Source: Polynucleobacter paludilacus
GTDB taxonomy: Bacteria; Pseudomonadota; Gammaproteobacteria; Burkholderiales; Burkholderiaceae
Length of the DNA: 64,000 bases
Assembly: GCF_018687595.1 (NCBI RefSeq)
Contig: NZ_CP061298.1
Span: forward strand, 310,001 to 374,000
Direction: 5' to 3'
Shown one piece after another: positions 15,843 to 24,351 of the stretch (position 1 is its first letter; every line of letters begins with the position of its first letter). The position numbers and the translations under genes were made by a program. Under the pieces are notes generated by a model. That model searched no databases, was not told the origin of the DNA, and saw only the letters and a program-made list of their open reading frames with translations.

Positions 15843-16095
15843 GTACACAGAGTCTTCAAGTAAGCAGCTCAAAAAATTAGATAAGCAAACTGCATTACGC
15901 GTACTAGATTACATGGATGAGCGCGTTGCGGTATTGAATGACCCACGTTCTTTGGGTAAAAATTTAAAAGGCCCCAAGATAGGTGAATATTGGCGGTACA
16001 GAGTGGGCGATATTAGAGTGATCTGCAATATCGTAGACGGACAGATGATGGTCTTAGTGATCGAGATTGGAAATCGTCGTGAAGTTTATAGATGA
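15826..16095 (+). CDS. relE: RelE/ParE-family toxin
   Basis: An 89-residue RelE-fold protein that starts with TTG inside the antitoxin gene. It shows KYTESSSKQLKKLDK, then the central LKGPKIGEYWRYRVGDIRVICNI strand set with the conserved Tyr-Arg-x-Gly-x-x-Arg pattern, and ends with EIGNRREVYR. These are typical of RelE mRNA interferases, which cut mRNA in the ribosome, as opposed to ParE gyrase inhibitors. The C-terminal Arg-Arg-x-x-Tyr agrees with the RelE active site. The module looks intact. Confidence 0.88.
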   Translation: MAWIIKYTESSSKQLKKLDKQTALRVLDYMDERVAVLNDPRSLGKNLKGPKIGEYWRYRVGDIRVICNIVDGQMMVLVIEIGNRREVYR

Positions 16096-16334
16096 GTGAA
16101 CTTACTTAATGCATCACATCATGGAGTGCATCCAAAAATTCCAGGCACTCAAGCAATAGCTTAAAAATATAAAACAAGAAGTGGTAAAAACCGGCTTAGA
16201 CTATCCGTTCAGGTTGCAAGGTTAGCAGCCATTGACTCGATACAAATGAATAGGGCAGCTACAGCCAATTGGAACCGTTGACCTAATAGACTTAAGCTCG
16301 CTAACTCAATGTATCACCCTTTAAAAATTCAGGT

Positions 16335-16712
16335 ATGCAATTTCAGGACATATCTGATAAACTGTTCGTAATGATTAAAAAATCCAAGCCCAAGATCGAA
16401 TCCCAGTTGGAGAGGGAGACGTTTAAGTTAAAGGCAAATAAGGGCGGCGGAATTTTAAGCTTCGAAGTTTGGGGGTATGTTCAAGATGGTAAGACGATAG
16501 TAACAAGATACAACCTGGCTTATATCAATCCACTGATTTGTCAGAAAGATAACGGGCGGGTGTTGGGATTTGATAATGCACATGATTATCACCACAGGCA
16601 CTATATGGGCAAAGTAGCCCCTGTTGAATTTGAAAGTTATGAGCAAACTCTAGAACAGTTTCAAGAAGAGTGGCAGCACATCGTTAAAGGATTAAAAAAG
16701 GTGAAAAAATGA
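16335..16712 (+). CDS. TumE-like (DUF6516) putative toxin
   Basis: The 125-residue protein resembles the DUF6516/TumE-type toxin family in its alternating strand pattern: [26 protein letters not shown], followed by [19 protein letters not shown], with a conserved Asp-x2-His-x-x-His-His cluster at about residues 79-86 that could form an active or metal site, and a C-terminal helix with HIVKGLKK. It overlaps the next gene, a winged-helix protein, by 4 bases, the usual arrangement for this module. The family name is from memory and no search was run. I infer an RNase-like or nucleotidyl-modifying toxin at low confidence. Confidence 0.7.
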   Translation: MQFQDISDKLFVMIKKSKPKIESQLERETFKLKANKGGGILSFEVWGYVQDGKTIVTRYNLAYINPLICQKDNGRVLGFDNAHDYHHRHYMGKVAPVEFESYEQTLEQFQEEWQHIVKGLKKVKK

Positions 16713-17083
16713 CTAAAGTAATTATTCGCACTGATAAGATTGAGAGCTTTTTCGATCGCGCGCGCAAAGCTGCGCAAAAAGCAGATCGTGGTGAATCATT
16801 TAAGAAGTCAGCCACTTTCTCATTTGAAGATCCTCAAGAGATGTTCATGGTCCTCTCAGAAGCGCGTAGGCGCCTGATGTTAGAGGTGATGGATGAGCCT
16901 AAAACGATTACCCAACTAACGGTCAAGTTGCATCGTGAACGCTCTGCCATTACTAAGGACATTGGACTCTTGGAGAAATTGGGATTGCTTGTTTCGCAAA
17001 AGAGATCGAATCCCGGGCATGGAGTTGAGAAACTGGTAAGAACAGTTGCGCCAAAAATAGAGATGATTGCGACTTTAGGCTAA
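16709..17083 (+). CDS. MarR-like winged-helix regulator (HVO_A0114-like), probable antitoxin
   Basis: A 124-residue protein with a winged-helix domain at about residues 45-110: [45 protein letters not shown] reads as helices 1 to 3, followed by the wing. The N-terminal region before it ([18 protein letters not shown]) is a charged helix. The pattern matches the HVO_A0114-like DNA-binding family that is often found next to DUF6516 proteins. Coupled to the gene upstream by ATGA, it probably represses the pair and neutralises the toxin-like partner. Confidence 0.75.
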   Translation: MTKVIIRTDKIESFFDRARKAAQKADRGESFKKSATFSFEDPQEMFMVLSEARRRLMLEVMDEPKTITQLTVKLHRERSAITKDIGLLEKLGLLVSQKRSNPGHGVEKLVRTVAPKIEMIATLG

Positions 17084-17146
17084 TTTCTTCTGAAATGGCT
17101 TAGTAATTTGCACTCATGTTTTTATTGATAACTTTGAAAGAAAATT

Positions 17147-17524
17147 ATGGATTGGTTGCAAGTTATAGAGGGTCTAAAGTTAGCCTTAGATTTAACTGAT
17201 TTAGGAATTAAGGTGAGAGATTACTTCCTTACAAATCAAGTAGAATTTGAGAGTCCTGAGGTGCAGGAAGTCATTCGACATCTTCCTTTTAATGCATCTC
17301 CCGATGAGATCATCAGTGCACTAACACCTATATACGAGCAAAAATCTCATTTGCATTTTAAGGCTGGCGATAACAACGGAGGCGACTTGTATATTCATAA
17401 TGCTCAGGTTGAAGCTGGTACAGGACATGGCATTCGCGTTAGTGGGGGTGATGGTGGTCCATTAGGAAGAGGTGGGAATACAGTTGTATCCAACTCTACC
17501 TTTACTGGTGGTAAGAAAGAATAG
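17147..17524 (+). CDS. hypothetical protein with glycine-rich beta repeat tail
   Basis: This 125-residue protein is not recognised. Residues 1-65 look helical (DWLQVIEGLKLALDLTDLG). Residues 66-120 change to short beta strands broken by glycine and asparagine (GDNNGGDLYIHN, GTGHGIRVSGGDGG, NTVVSNSTFTGG), similar to the rungs of small right-handed beta helices or of bacterial pore and immunity proteins that end in -TFTGG-. There is no signal peptide. It stands alone between the TumE-like pair and wecA, and is convergent with the latter. It may belong to the island. Confidence 0.6.
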   Translation: MDWLQVIEGLKLALDLTDLGIKVRDYFLTNQVEFESPEVQEVIRHLPFNASPDEIISALTPIYEQKSHLHFKAGDNNGGDLYIHNAQVEAGTGHGIRVSGGDGGPLGRGGNTVVSNSTFTGGKKE

Positions 17525-17577
17525 TTAAGAAACTTATTTAGGCCCGCTATGCGTAACTATCGAGCACCAATTTCAGC

Positions 17578-18648
17578 TTACAGATGCATCCAGCTTGGGG
17601 TCTTAAATCGCACAATTTTGGAATAGAGCCAAACATAGCCAATGGCAAAAAACGCACACGCTCCTATCAAGATTGGGGTAGATTGCCACCACAATAATGC
17701 TGGTGCAATGGAGAGCCCAGCCAGAATCCATAAATAAGGCGCGGTTCTGGCATTGGCTGAGAGGGCGCTATCAAAATACCGGGCTTGCAAAATTCTGCGG
17801 AAGATCAGGGTGTGAAAGTGAATCCCATCGGGCTCTCCTGGATTTGAATTTTGATGAATTCTTCTTCGGTAGATCGTAAAGAGAGTCTCCATGATGGGAT
17901 AGCCATTAATGAGCAAAGCAAACCAGGGCGATACTTCTGGATGTGCAAAGCATAGCCAAATACTGAGCGCTCCGATCCAAAATCCAATTAAATAGGCGCC
18001 ACCATCACCGAGGAAGATGAGGCCTTGTGGATAATTCCAGATAAAAAATCCTAGAATGGCTCCAGCCATGATTAGGCTTAGAAAAATAATAGTGATATCA
18101 CCTAAGAGATAGGCAACATAGGCCAGGGCTAGAAGGGTGATGATGCCAACCATGCTCGATAGCCCGTTAAAACCATCAATGATGTTGTACGCATTTGCAA
18201 GCCCTGTGATGGCAAAAATCGTCAGCAGCGTTCCAAAAAATGGAATTGTAAAAAGCAAATCAAAAAATGGAATATCTAATAAAGTAATTTGTGGGCCTAA
18301 TGCATAAATAAAGCAGGCAGCAGATGCGGCAGTAAAAAATAAGCGCTGTCTTACACTAATTTTCTTGGTCAGATCTTCAGTCAAACCAATGGCAAAAGTC
18401 GGGATGGCACAAATCAAGAGGATGATTCCTTGATGACCAGAGCCAAGACTGATTGTCTTAGTAAAGACTGCGGCAAATAGTCCGCAAGCAATACTAATGC
18501 CGCCGATTCTGGGTACTGCTACTTTATGAAACTTCTGGGGACCTGAGAGATTCGAGTCAGCAGAAATGTGCTGGTGTAGATGCTTAAAGCGAATAATGAA
18601 TTGCGTTGCAAAAAATGAAGTGAGAAAGGCAGCTATTAATCCAAGCAT
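17578..18648 (-). CDS. wecA: WecA/MraY-family undecaprenyl-phosphate sugar-1-phosphate transferase
   Basis: The 356-residue inner-membrane protein has about ten transmembrane helices and the family motifs: TEDLTKKIS (the aspartate-rich motif, with Glu-Asp), NAYNIIDGFNGL, FLGDGGAYLIGF and the cytoplasmic GIHFHTLIFRR with the HxH motif of WecA-type enzymes. It transfers a HexNAc 1-phosphate from a UDP-sugar to undecaprenyl phosphate, the first step of repeat-unit assembly. It is separated from the polysaccharide cluster only by the accessory island, so the two probably work together. WbpL-like substrate range cannot be excluded. Confidence 0.86.
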   Translation of the reverse strand: MLGLIAAFLTSFFATQFIIRFKHLHQHISADSNLSGPQKFHKVAVPRIGGISIACGLFAAVFTKTISLGSGHQGIILLICAIPTFAIGLTEDLTKKISVRQRLFFTAASAACFIYALGPQITLLDIPFFDLLFTIPFFGTLLTIFAITGLANAYNIIDGFNGLSSMVGIITLLALAYVAYLLGDITIIFLSLIMAGAILGFFIWNYPQGLIFLGDGGAYLIGFWIGALSIWLCFAHPEVSPWFALLINGYPIMETLFTIYRRRIHQNSNPGEPDGIHFHTLIFRRILQARYFDSALSANARTAPYLWILAGLSIAPALLWWQSTPILIGACAFFAIGYVWLYSKIVRFKTPSWMHL

Positions 18649-18719
18649 GAGGTAATTATAGTATTTTAAAGTAGTGTTTTATGAATTTATGGCTACTTTG
18701 TTGATTTTGGGTCGCCAGA

Positions 18720-19739
18720 TTAAGGCACTAAACTTAAAAACAAGTACTCGCAGAAAATAATCAGGTGCACTACCCCTTGCAAAAGAGTCGTTCTGCCAAT
18801 GGCTAGGGTGAGCGCTCCAATAAAGAGGGACAGGTACATCAAGGTCATATTCAGGCCGCTAATCCCCAGACTTAAGGGCAGATCAAAGAAGATCGCAATA
18901 GCCGCTACCGCCGGAATGGTTAAGCCAATACTGGCTAGCGCTGACCCTAGCGCCAAATTCAAACTGCTTTGTAAGCGATTGGCTTTGGCTGCGCGCAGAG
19001 CCGCAAAACTCTCTGGCAATAAAACCAGCATTGCAATCGCGATACCGACAACTGCTTTAGGCGCTCCTGCGGCGCTGACAGCCGATTCAATAGTGGGACT
19101 GAGTAATTTGGCTAATGCGACCACAGCAATGAGTGAGAGAAATAAGAGTATCCCGCTGGCCGCAGTCTTAAGATTACCGGGCTTTTGCGCATGAATATTG
19201 CGATCGACTTTTCGATCTGGTATCTTTGGCAGATAGTAGTCACGGTGCGATACGGTTTGGAAAAATAAAAACGCGGTATACAGCGCTAGCGTAGCAATGC
19301 CTGCAAAGGCCAATTGGCTGGTAGTAAAAGTGGGGCCTGGCGCACTGACAGAGACTACGGGTATTACCAAGATAAAAGTAGCTAGAGCAGTCAGCACTGC
19401 CAGCATAGAGTTGGTGCCTTCATTGCGAAAGCTCAATTCATAATGGCTTAAGCCTCCGATAAATATACATAGGCCAATCACACCATTCATAATGATCATG
19501 ATGGTAGCAAACACTGCATCTCTGGCGATCACTTCTGAGCCATCGTGACCAGCAATCATTAAAGAAACAATTAATGAAGTCTCAATAACGGTGATACAGA
19601 GTGCGAGAATTAAGGTGCCAAAGGGTTCACCCGTTTTATGAGCCACTACCTCGGCATGATGCACGGCACCGAGTACTGCGCCAATTAAAGCAATGCCAAG
19701 AAAGAGGATGAACCAGGTTTGACTCAAAAGATTGGCCAT
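18720..19739 (-). CDS. chaA: Ca2+/H+ antiporter, ChaA-like
   Basis: A 339-residue membrane protein with about eleven helices. Both alpha repeats of the cation/Ca2+ exchanger family are visible: GEPFGTLILALCITVIETS near residues 37-55 and a second LVLLPESFAALRAAKANRLQSSLNLALGSALAS region near residues 235-270. Acidic residues in each repeat (Glu in VIETS and LLPES) are the cation ligands. It exports calcium, and possibly sodium or potassium, against protons across the inner membrane. It is a separate transcription unit. Confidence 0.87.
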   Translation of the reverse strand: MANLLSQTWFILFLGIALIGAVLGAVHHAEVVAHKTGEPFGTLILALCITVIETSLIVSLMIAGHDGSEVIARDAVFATIMIIMNGVIGLCIFIGGLSHYELSFRNEGTNSMLAVLTALATFILVIPVVSVSAPGPTFTTSQLAFAGIATLALYTAFLFFQTVSHRDYYLPKIPDRKVDRNIHAQKPGNLKTAASGILLFLSLIAVVALAKLLSPTIESAVSAAGAPKAVVGIAIAMLVLLPESFAALRAAKANRLQSSLNLALGSALASIGLTIPAVAAIAIFFDLPLSLGISGLNMTLMYLSLFIGALTLAIGRTTLLQGVVHLIIFCEYLFLSLVP

Positions 19740-19809
19740 GTGCGCGCTTTTTAGTGTTTAGGGTTAAGCTTGTGTCACTTTAGAGAATTATCTTGAAAAT
19801 ACAATATAT

Positions 19810-20172
19810 ATGAAAGCCATCATCCTCTTTGGCCACGGTGCCCGCGATATTCGGTGGCGTGAACCCTTTGATCGCCTAGCTAGCCTATGGAAGGGGCAGC
19901 ATCCTGCCACTCCAGTAGCGCTCGCATTTTTGGAGATGATGGAGCCATCCTTATCGCAAGCCATTGCAACATTAAGTGCTCGGGGAGCTACCCAAATTGT
20001 GGTGGTGCCAGTGTTCTTTGGGCAAGGTGGTCACCTGCGTAATGACTTTCCAGTCTTGCTAGAAGAATGTCGCAATCAATACCCGCAAGTATCTTTAAGC
20101 GCGACGCCTGCTGTTGGGGAAGATGAGGCTGTTTTGCAAGCCATCGTCGACTTTGGAGCTAGGGCTCTTTAG
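19810..20172 (+). CDS. cbiX: CbiX/SirB-type sirohydrochlorin chelatase
   Basis: A single-domain chelatase of 120 residues, equal to one half of the larger CbiK/HemH fold. It starts IILFGHGARDIRW with the metal-binding His at about residue 9, then AFLEMMEPSL, and VVPVFFGQGGHLRNDFP with the second conserved His. It inserts Fe2+ (or Co2+) into sirohydrochlorin to give siroheme. Its product is the cofactor of the sulfite reductase encoded nearby. Its 3' end overlaps the convergent cobA gene by 78 bases. Confidence 0.85.
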   Translation: MKAIILFGHGARDIRWREPFDRLASLWKGQHPATPVALAFLEMMEPSLSQAIATLSARGATQIVVVPVFFGQGGHLRNDFPVLLEECRNQYPQVSLSATPAVGEDEAVLQAIVDFGARAL

Positions 20173-20916
20173 ATCATTTTGATTTGTCTGCAGCGCTTGG
20201 CCAATCAAAATGAGTGCCGGCGAGCTGGGATCAAACCAGTGATCGGCTTTTCCTTGGGCTAGTGCAAGTAGATTACTTTCCCAATGGCGCTCTTTGCTGG
20301 TTGATACTGCTTCCAAAATATGGACTGGCGTATCCCGCTGGTGATTAGGGCTCGATTCAAGCAATTGCTGGGCAATTTGGGCGGCATCTTTGCGCCCCAT
20401 GTAATAGACCAAGGTATCAGCGCTTGGATTTTGAATCGGCTGCTCTTGATTGATCTTGCCATCTTCACTAGCTTGTGCCAGAGTCACAAAAGCCACGCTT
20501 CTGGCAACGCCCCTTAATGTGAGCGATTTTTGTAGGCTGGCTGCGCCTGCCAGAGCTGCGGTAATACCAGGCACGATCTCAAAGGGGATGCCCGCATGAG
20601 ATAGCGCAGTGATTTCTTCATCGGCCCTGCCAAAGAGCATGGGGTCGCCGCCTTTAAGGCGAACAATCGTTTGATACTTTTGTGCAGCGTCCACTAAGCG
20701 CTTGTTAATAAATTCTTGAGCGGATGATAATTTACCGCAGCGTTTACCAACAGCTACTTTAATAGCTTGAGGGCACAGTTCTAACATAGCCGGATCAATG
20801 AGCGCATCATGAAACACCATATCAGCCTTAGCTAAAAGCTTAGCCCCTCTGACAGTAATCAGATCAGCTGCGCCAGGACCAGCGCCAACCAGATAAACGG
20901 TTCCCAATGCAGACAT
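20095..20916 (-). CDS. cobA: uroporphyrinogen-III C-methyltransferase
   Basis: The 273-residue protein has the SUMT motifs VYLVGAGPGAADLITVRGAKLL at the N terminus (split motif 1), VRLKGGDPMLFGRADEE near residue 80 and VPGITAALAGAA. It uses SAM to methylate uroporphyrinogen III at C-2 and C-7, giving precorrin-2. It lies 2 bases after the DUF934 gene in the siroheme/sulfite reduction operon. The C-terminal 26 residues are encoded antisense to the end of cbiX and may be a species-specific extension. Confidence 0.93.
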   Translation of the reverse strand: MSALGTVYLVGAGPGAADLITVRGAKLLAKADMVFHDALIDPAMLELCPQAIKVAVGKRCGKLSSAQEFINKRLVDAAQKYQTIVRLKGGDPMLFGRADEEITALSHAGIPFEIVPGITAALAGAASLQKSLTLRGVARSVAFVTLAQASEDGKINQEQPIQNPSADTLVYYMGRKDAAQIAQQLLESSPNHQRDTPVHILEAVSTSKERHWESNLLALAQGKADHWFDPSSPALILIGQALQTNQNDLKSPSSKVDDGLQNSLIFPNSRRRA

Positions 20917-20918
20917 CC

Positions 20919-21509
20919 TTAAACAGCCTCAGTTAGCTGATTGCTAAGTTGACTCCTACAGTCACGCCAGCTGTTCTGAGTCCTTACGCTAAAGAGATCA
21001 AATTGCTTGAGCGCAACATCGGTATTTTGATCGGCGCGCAATGCAAAGCTATCAAAGCCAGAGCGTGCGCCTAAAATGAGTTGATCAATTAGCACATCCC
21101 CAATCGCGCGGATTTCTCCTGTCCAATGAAAACGTTCACGCAAGAGCGCAGCAGTACTAAAACTTCTGCCATCCCGAAAGACCGGAAAGTCTGCTCCAAC
21201 TAAAGGCCAGATAGATTTTCCAGCTTCAATCACGTCAAGGTGTTTGAGAATATCGTCATCTGCCGCAAACCATACCCCAATTGTTTTTTCTTGAATCCGT
21301 TTGGCTAATTCAGAGGTGGAATCTTTTACCTGAGCTTGACCATGCATTAGCCACCAGCTAAAAGGCACTAAAACTTTTTGCTTTGGATTCAGATTGCTTA
21401 GCTCTGTTTCATCGCCATGCCAAACTTGCCATTCATTGGTAATGATGGCAGGTTTCCCACCTTTGGGGTAGCTCAGCACACGATTGGTTTGGCTCACGTG
21501 TTCACTCAT
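20919..21509 (-). CDS. DUF934 family protein of sulfite reductase operon
   Basis: The 196-residue protein matches the DUF934 family, whose members lie almost always directly after a nitrite/sulfite reductase gene in proteobacteria. The conserved part is LVGADFPVFRDGRSFSTAALLRERF near residues 105-130 and GDVLIDQL. It is translationally coupled to the reductase (overlap 21506-21509). An accessory role in electron supply or assembly for sulfite reduction has been suggested by gene context only. No catalytic residue is apparent. Confidence 0.85.
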   Translation of the reverse strand: MSEHVSQTNRVLSYPKGGKPAIITNEWQVWHGDETELSNLNPKQKVLVPFSWWLMHGQAQVKDSTSELAKRIQEKTIGVWFAADDDILKHLDVIEAGKSIWPLVGADFPVFRDGRSFSTAALLRERFHWTGEIRAIGDVLIDQLILGARSGFDSFALRADQNTDVALKQFDLFSVRTQNSWRDCRSQLSNQLTEAV

Positions 21510-23206
21510 GCCGTTGCTCCTGCAGCAGAGCTCTCTTTAGACCGATTTAAATAAGCCGCTTCTTTAAATGGCGTTACGCCAAGCCGGCGATAGGTCTCAA
21601 TGAAGGGCTCATCGGCAGTACGGTGCTTCACAAAGGTATCAATGATGTCAGCCATCACATCAGGGATTTGCTCGGCACCAAAAGAAGGGCCAATCACTTT
21701 TCCGATAGCAGCATGATTACCCTGCTCGCCACCTAAAGTAATCTGATACCACTCCTGCCCATCTTTATCGACACCCAGTACGCCAATATTGCCAACGTGA
21801 TGGTGACCACACGAATTAATACAACCCGAGATATTGAGTGAGATTTCGCCTAGATCGTGCAAATAATCCAGATCATCAAAGCGCTCCTGTATCGCCTTAG
21901 CAATGGGCAGTGACTTGGCATTGGCTAGTGAGCAAAAGTCACCACCAGGGCAAGCAATGATGTCAGTCAGTAATCCAATATTGGGCAGCACTACATTTTG
22001 TGCTTTAGCCTTGTGCCACAGCTCAAGTAGCCTAGCTTGCTCAACATCAGCGAGCACCAAGTTTTGCTCGTGCGTGACGCGCAGTTCACTAAAACTGTAT
22101 TGATCGGCCAAATCAGCAATCGCGAGCATTTGTTCCGTGGTGGCATCTCCCGGTGCTACAGAGCCATGGGGCTTTAAAGAGAAAATCACACTGGCGTAAC
22201 CCGGCACCTGATGGGCTTTGACGTTGCGCTCTAACCATCTTGCAAAAGCGGCTCTTTCATTCTCAAGAGCACTTTGGACGAGATCTTCTGTACTAATTTG
22301 TTCTGCAGTTTTGTAAGCAGGCTTGGTAAAGTGCTTAGCAACCCGATCCCATTCCGATTGCTGGAAATTGTCATCCCCGTCTTTAATGCTTGCCCATTCA
22401 CCTTCAACTTGGCGAGCAAATTCTTCTGGGCCTAGGGCTTTAACCAAGATCTTGATACGGGCTTTGTAGATATTGTCCCGGCGTCCAAAACGGTTATAGA
22501 CGCGCAGTAGGGCCGTTAAATAACTCGGGAGGACATTCCAGGGCAAGCTCTCTTTAATGAGTGAGCCTAGGATCGGAGTGCGACCCATGCCACCGCCAGC
22601 ATAGATGTCTGCAATAAGTTCGCCGTTGGTATTTTTCTTGAGAGAAATACCCACATCGTGACACAAGAGGATCGTACGATCCTCTTTGGCACCACAAACA
22701 GCAAACTTAAACTTGCGCGGCAGAAAAGCAAATTCAGGATGCAGGGTTGACCATTGACGCAGTAATTCACAAACGGGGCGAGGATCGACGTATTCATCAG
22801 CAGCAACACCAGCAAAAGCATCGCTTGTAATGTTACGAATACAGTTACCCGACGTTTGAATCGCGTGCATTTGTACTTTGGCTAGGTCTGCCAAAATCGC
22901 TGGAGTCTCTTCTAGTTTGATCCAGTTAAATTGAATGTTCTGGCGGGTCGTGAAATGCCCATAGCCGCGGTCATATTTTTCAGAGATGTTGGCGAGGGTG
23001 CGCAACTGTTCGCTACTTAACAGCCCATAAGGGATGGCTACACGCAGCATATAGGCATGGCGCTGGTGATACAGACCGTTTTGTAGACGTAGCGGCCGAA
23101 ACTCTTCTTCGGGCAAAGAGCCATCGATACGACGCTGTACTTGGTCTTTAAATTGGGTAACCCGCTCATTGACCAAGGTCTGGTCGATATAGTCGTATTT
23201 ATACAT
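21506..23206 (-). CDS. cysI: ferredoxin-type nitrite/sulfite reductase
   Basis: A 566-residue siroheme reductase. The [4Fe-4S]-siroheme ligands are present as CPGGDFC (Cys-x5-Cys) near residue 428 and GCINSCG (Cys-x3-Cys) near residue 468. The N-terminal YGLLSSEQLRTLA and TTRQNIQFNWI region, and QTSGNCIRNITSD, are standard sulfite/nitrite reductase elements. With cobA and DUF934 it is most likely the assimilatory sulfite reductase that makes sulfide for cysteine synthesis. The short ferredoxin-like form lacks a flavoprotein partner here. Confidence 0.9.
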   Translation of the reverse strand: MYKYDYIDQTLVNERVTQFKDQVQRRIDGSLPEEEFRPLRLQNGLYHQRHAYMLRVAIPYGLLSSEQLRTLANISEKYDRGYGHFTTRQNIQFNWIKLEETPAILADLAKVQMHAIQTSGNCIRNITSDAFAGVAADEYVDPRPVCELLRQWSTLHPEFAFLPRKFKFAVCGAKEDRTILLCHDVGISLKKNTNGELIADIYAGGGMGRTPILGSLIKESLPWNVLPSYLTALLRVYNRFGRRDNIYKARIKILVKALGPEEFARQVEGEWASIKDGDDNFQQSEWDRVAKHFTKPAYKTAEQISTEDLVQSALENERAAFARWLERNVKAHQVPGYASVIFSLKPHGSVAPGDATTEQMLAIADLADQYSFSELRVTHEQNLVLADVEQARLLELWHKAKAQNVVLPNIGLLTDIIACPGGDFCSLANAKSLPIAKAIQERFDDLDYLHDLGEISLNISGCINSCGHHHVGNIGVLGVDKDGQEWYQITLGGEQGNHAAIGKVIGPSFGAEQIPDVMADIIDTFVKHRTADEPFIETYRRLGVTPFKEAAYLNRSKESSAAGATA

Positions 23207-23262
23207 AGGGACTGATTTTCAGGGATTTTTGATATTTCTTCAAATAATCATAAATTCAGGTG

Positions 23263-23317
23263 TTATACCTATATTGGTATAAAGCGACTTAGGCGCTAAA
23301 TTTCTTTTGGCGCTAAA
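23263..23317 (-). promoter_or_regulatory. palindrome and direct repeats upstream of sulfite reductase
   Basis: A perfect inverted repeat TTATACC-N6-GGTATAA lies at 23263-23282, 57 bases upstream of the reductase start. Beyond it GGCGCTAAA occurs twice (23292-23300 and 23309-23317), 17 bases apart. A CysB or other sulfur regulator could bind here. The regulator is inferred only. Confidence 0.4.
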
Positions 23318-23355
23318 AGGTAAAAAAATAACAAAAGTTCTATTTGACAGATTCT

Positions 23356-23375
23356 GTTATGCAGAATATCATAAC
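23356..23375 (+). promoter_or_regulatory. candidate higBA operator
   Basis: GTTATG-N8-CATAAC (23356-23361 and 23370-23375) is a perfect 6-base inverted repeat three bases before the higB start, and overlaps a second repeat ATTCTG-N5-CAGAAT (23351-23367). HigA-type antitoxins repress from such sites. Confidence 0.5.
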
Positions 23376-23377
23376 GC

Positions 23378-23656
23378 ATGATCCATTCATTCTTATGCGG
23401 CCTAACAAAGGACTTATTTGATAGCAAGCCAAGCAAGAAGTTCGGAAATATTGAGAGGGCGGCAAGACGCAAGTTATTGCAATTGCATGCTGCTACAGCC
23501 ATATCAGACTTACGAACTCCGCCGGGGAATATGTTGGAATTGTTGATTGGAAATCGAAGGGGGCAGTACAGCATTCGAATTAATCATCAATGGCGTATAT
23601 GTTTTGTATGGAGGGAAGATGGAGCACACAATGTAGAGATTGTGGATTACCACTGA
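23378..23656 (+). CDS. higB: HigB-type toxin
   Basis: A 92-residue RelE-fold protein of the HigB/plasmid-killer type. Its central ERAARRKLLQLHAA helix, the LRTPPGNMLELLIGNRRGQYSIRINHQWRICFVW core and the final VEIVDYH are typical of the family. It should be a ribosome-dependent mRNA endonuclease. The gene precedes its antitoxin, the inverted order characteristic of HigBA. The stop is 5 bases before the preferred higA start. Confidence 0.92.
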   Translation: MIHSFLCGLTKDLFDSKPSKKFGNIERAARRKLLQLHAATAISDLRTPPGNMLELLIGNRRGQYSIRINHQWRICFVWREDGAHNVEIVDYH

Positions 23657-23663
23657 GGATATG

Positions 23664-23969
23664 ATGACAACGAAATTACTTGATGAAATTCATCCTGGCG
23701 AAATTTTGCTAGAAGACTTTATGAAGCCAATGGGTATTACTTCCCGTCAGCTAGCGGCCGATATTGATGTCTCGCCAAGTCGAATTAGCGAAATCATCCA
23801 TGGCACTCGCCCCATTACTGCTGATACAGCATTGCGCTTAGGCTTATTTTTTTCAATGGAGCCCCGCTTTTGGTTGAACTTGCAGTCTGAGTACGACATG
23901 CGAATGGCTAAGAGAAATCTACAAGAAGAAATAGAACCCAGAATTCGGGTATTTCGAATTGCTGCTTAA
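23664..23969 (+). CDS. higA: HigA-type antitoxin
   Basis: A protein of about 101 residues with an XRE domain: HPGEILLEDFMKPMGITSRQLAADIDVSPSRISEIIHG in pieces, with the recognition helix at PSRISEIIHGTRPIT, followed by ALRLGLFFSMEPRFWLNLQSEYD. This HPGEIL...FWLNLQ pattern defines HigA/VapI antitoxins. ATG at 23664 fits best with GAGG at 23655-23658; ATG at 23661 and TTG at 23640 are also in frame. It neutralises HigB and represses the operon. Confidence 0.92.
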   Translation: MTTKLLDEIHPGEILLEDFMKPMGITSRQLAADIDVSPSRISEIIHGTRPITADTALRLGLFFSMEPRFWLNLQSEYDMRMAKRNLQEEIEPRIRVFRIAA

Positions 23970-24019
23970 TGAATCGACATACTTAATTTGATGCTATTAA
24001 ATGAATTAAAGGGTGATCC

Positions 24020-24268
24020 ATGGAATTTTTGCCAACTAAATTAACCGCCACTCTCGCAGAGCTAAGAGAGCCTGATAAGTTAATAGCTAAGGCAGGCAAT
24101 CAGCCCATAGCAATACTTGATCGCAACGTAATACTTGGCTATTTTGTCCCTAAAAGTGCTGTGGAGGACAAGACACTATTGACTGCTAGCGATGATCAGA
24201 TCAACGCCTTTCTTGAGAGCAAACTACCTCAGATTAGTCACGTGATAAATGACTTGAAAGATCGGTAA
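24020..24268 (+). CDS. orphan RelB/Phd-like antitoxin or StbD-like protein
   Basis: An 82-residue protein with the N-terminal layout of Phd/YefM/StbD antitoxins: LTATLAELREPDKLIAKAGNQPIAILDRNVILGYFVP (strands and helices that form the DNA-binding half). The pattern NQPIAILDRNxxxGYFVPK is typical of RelB/StbD members. No toxin gene follows: the downstream DNA has stops in all frames before the convergent gene. It may be an unpaired remnant, an antitoxin acting in trans, or a regulator of the nearby HigBA. Confidence 0.7.
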   Translation: MEFLPTKLTATLAELREPDKLIAKAGNQPIAILDRNVILGYFVPKSAVEDKTLLTASDDQINAFLESKLPQISHVINDLKDR

Positions 24269-24351
24269 TCGATGTCCCAATTTGCTACTTAGAATTTAGA
24301 GTGCTTCTGGAGGTGATTGGCGTCTGCAAGCTATCAAGTCAGTATTTTGAC

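Noticed and set aside
16096-16334. A 239-base gap between RelE and the TumE-like gene.
   Set aside because: Read on both strands for a small gene or RNA; only short, unsupported frames and an imperfect ATGCA/TGCAT repeat were seen.
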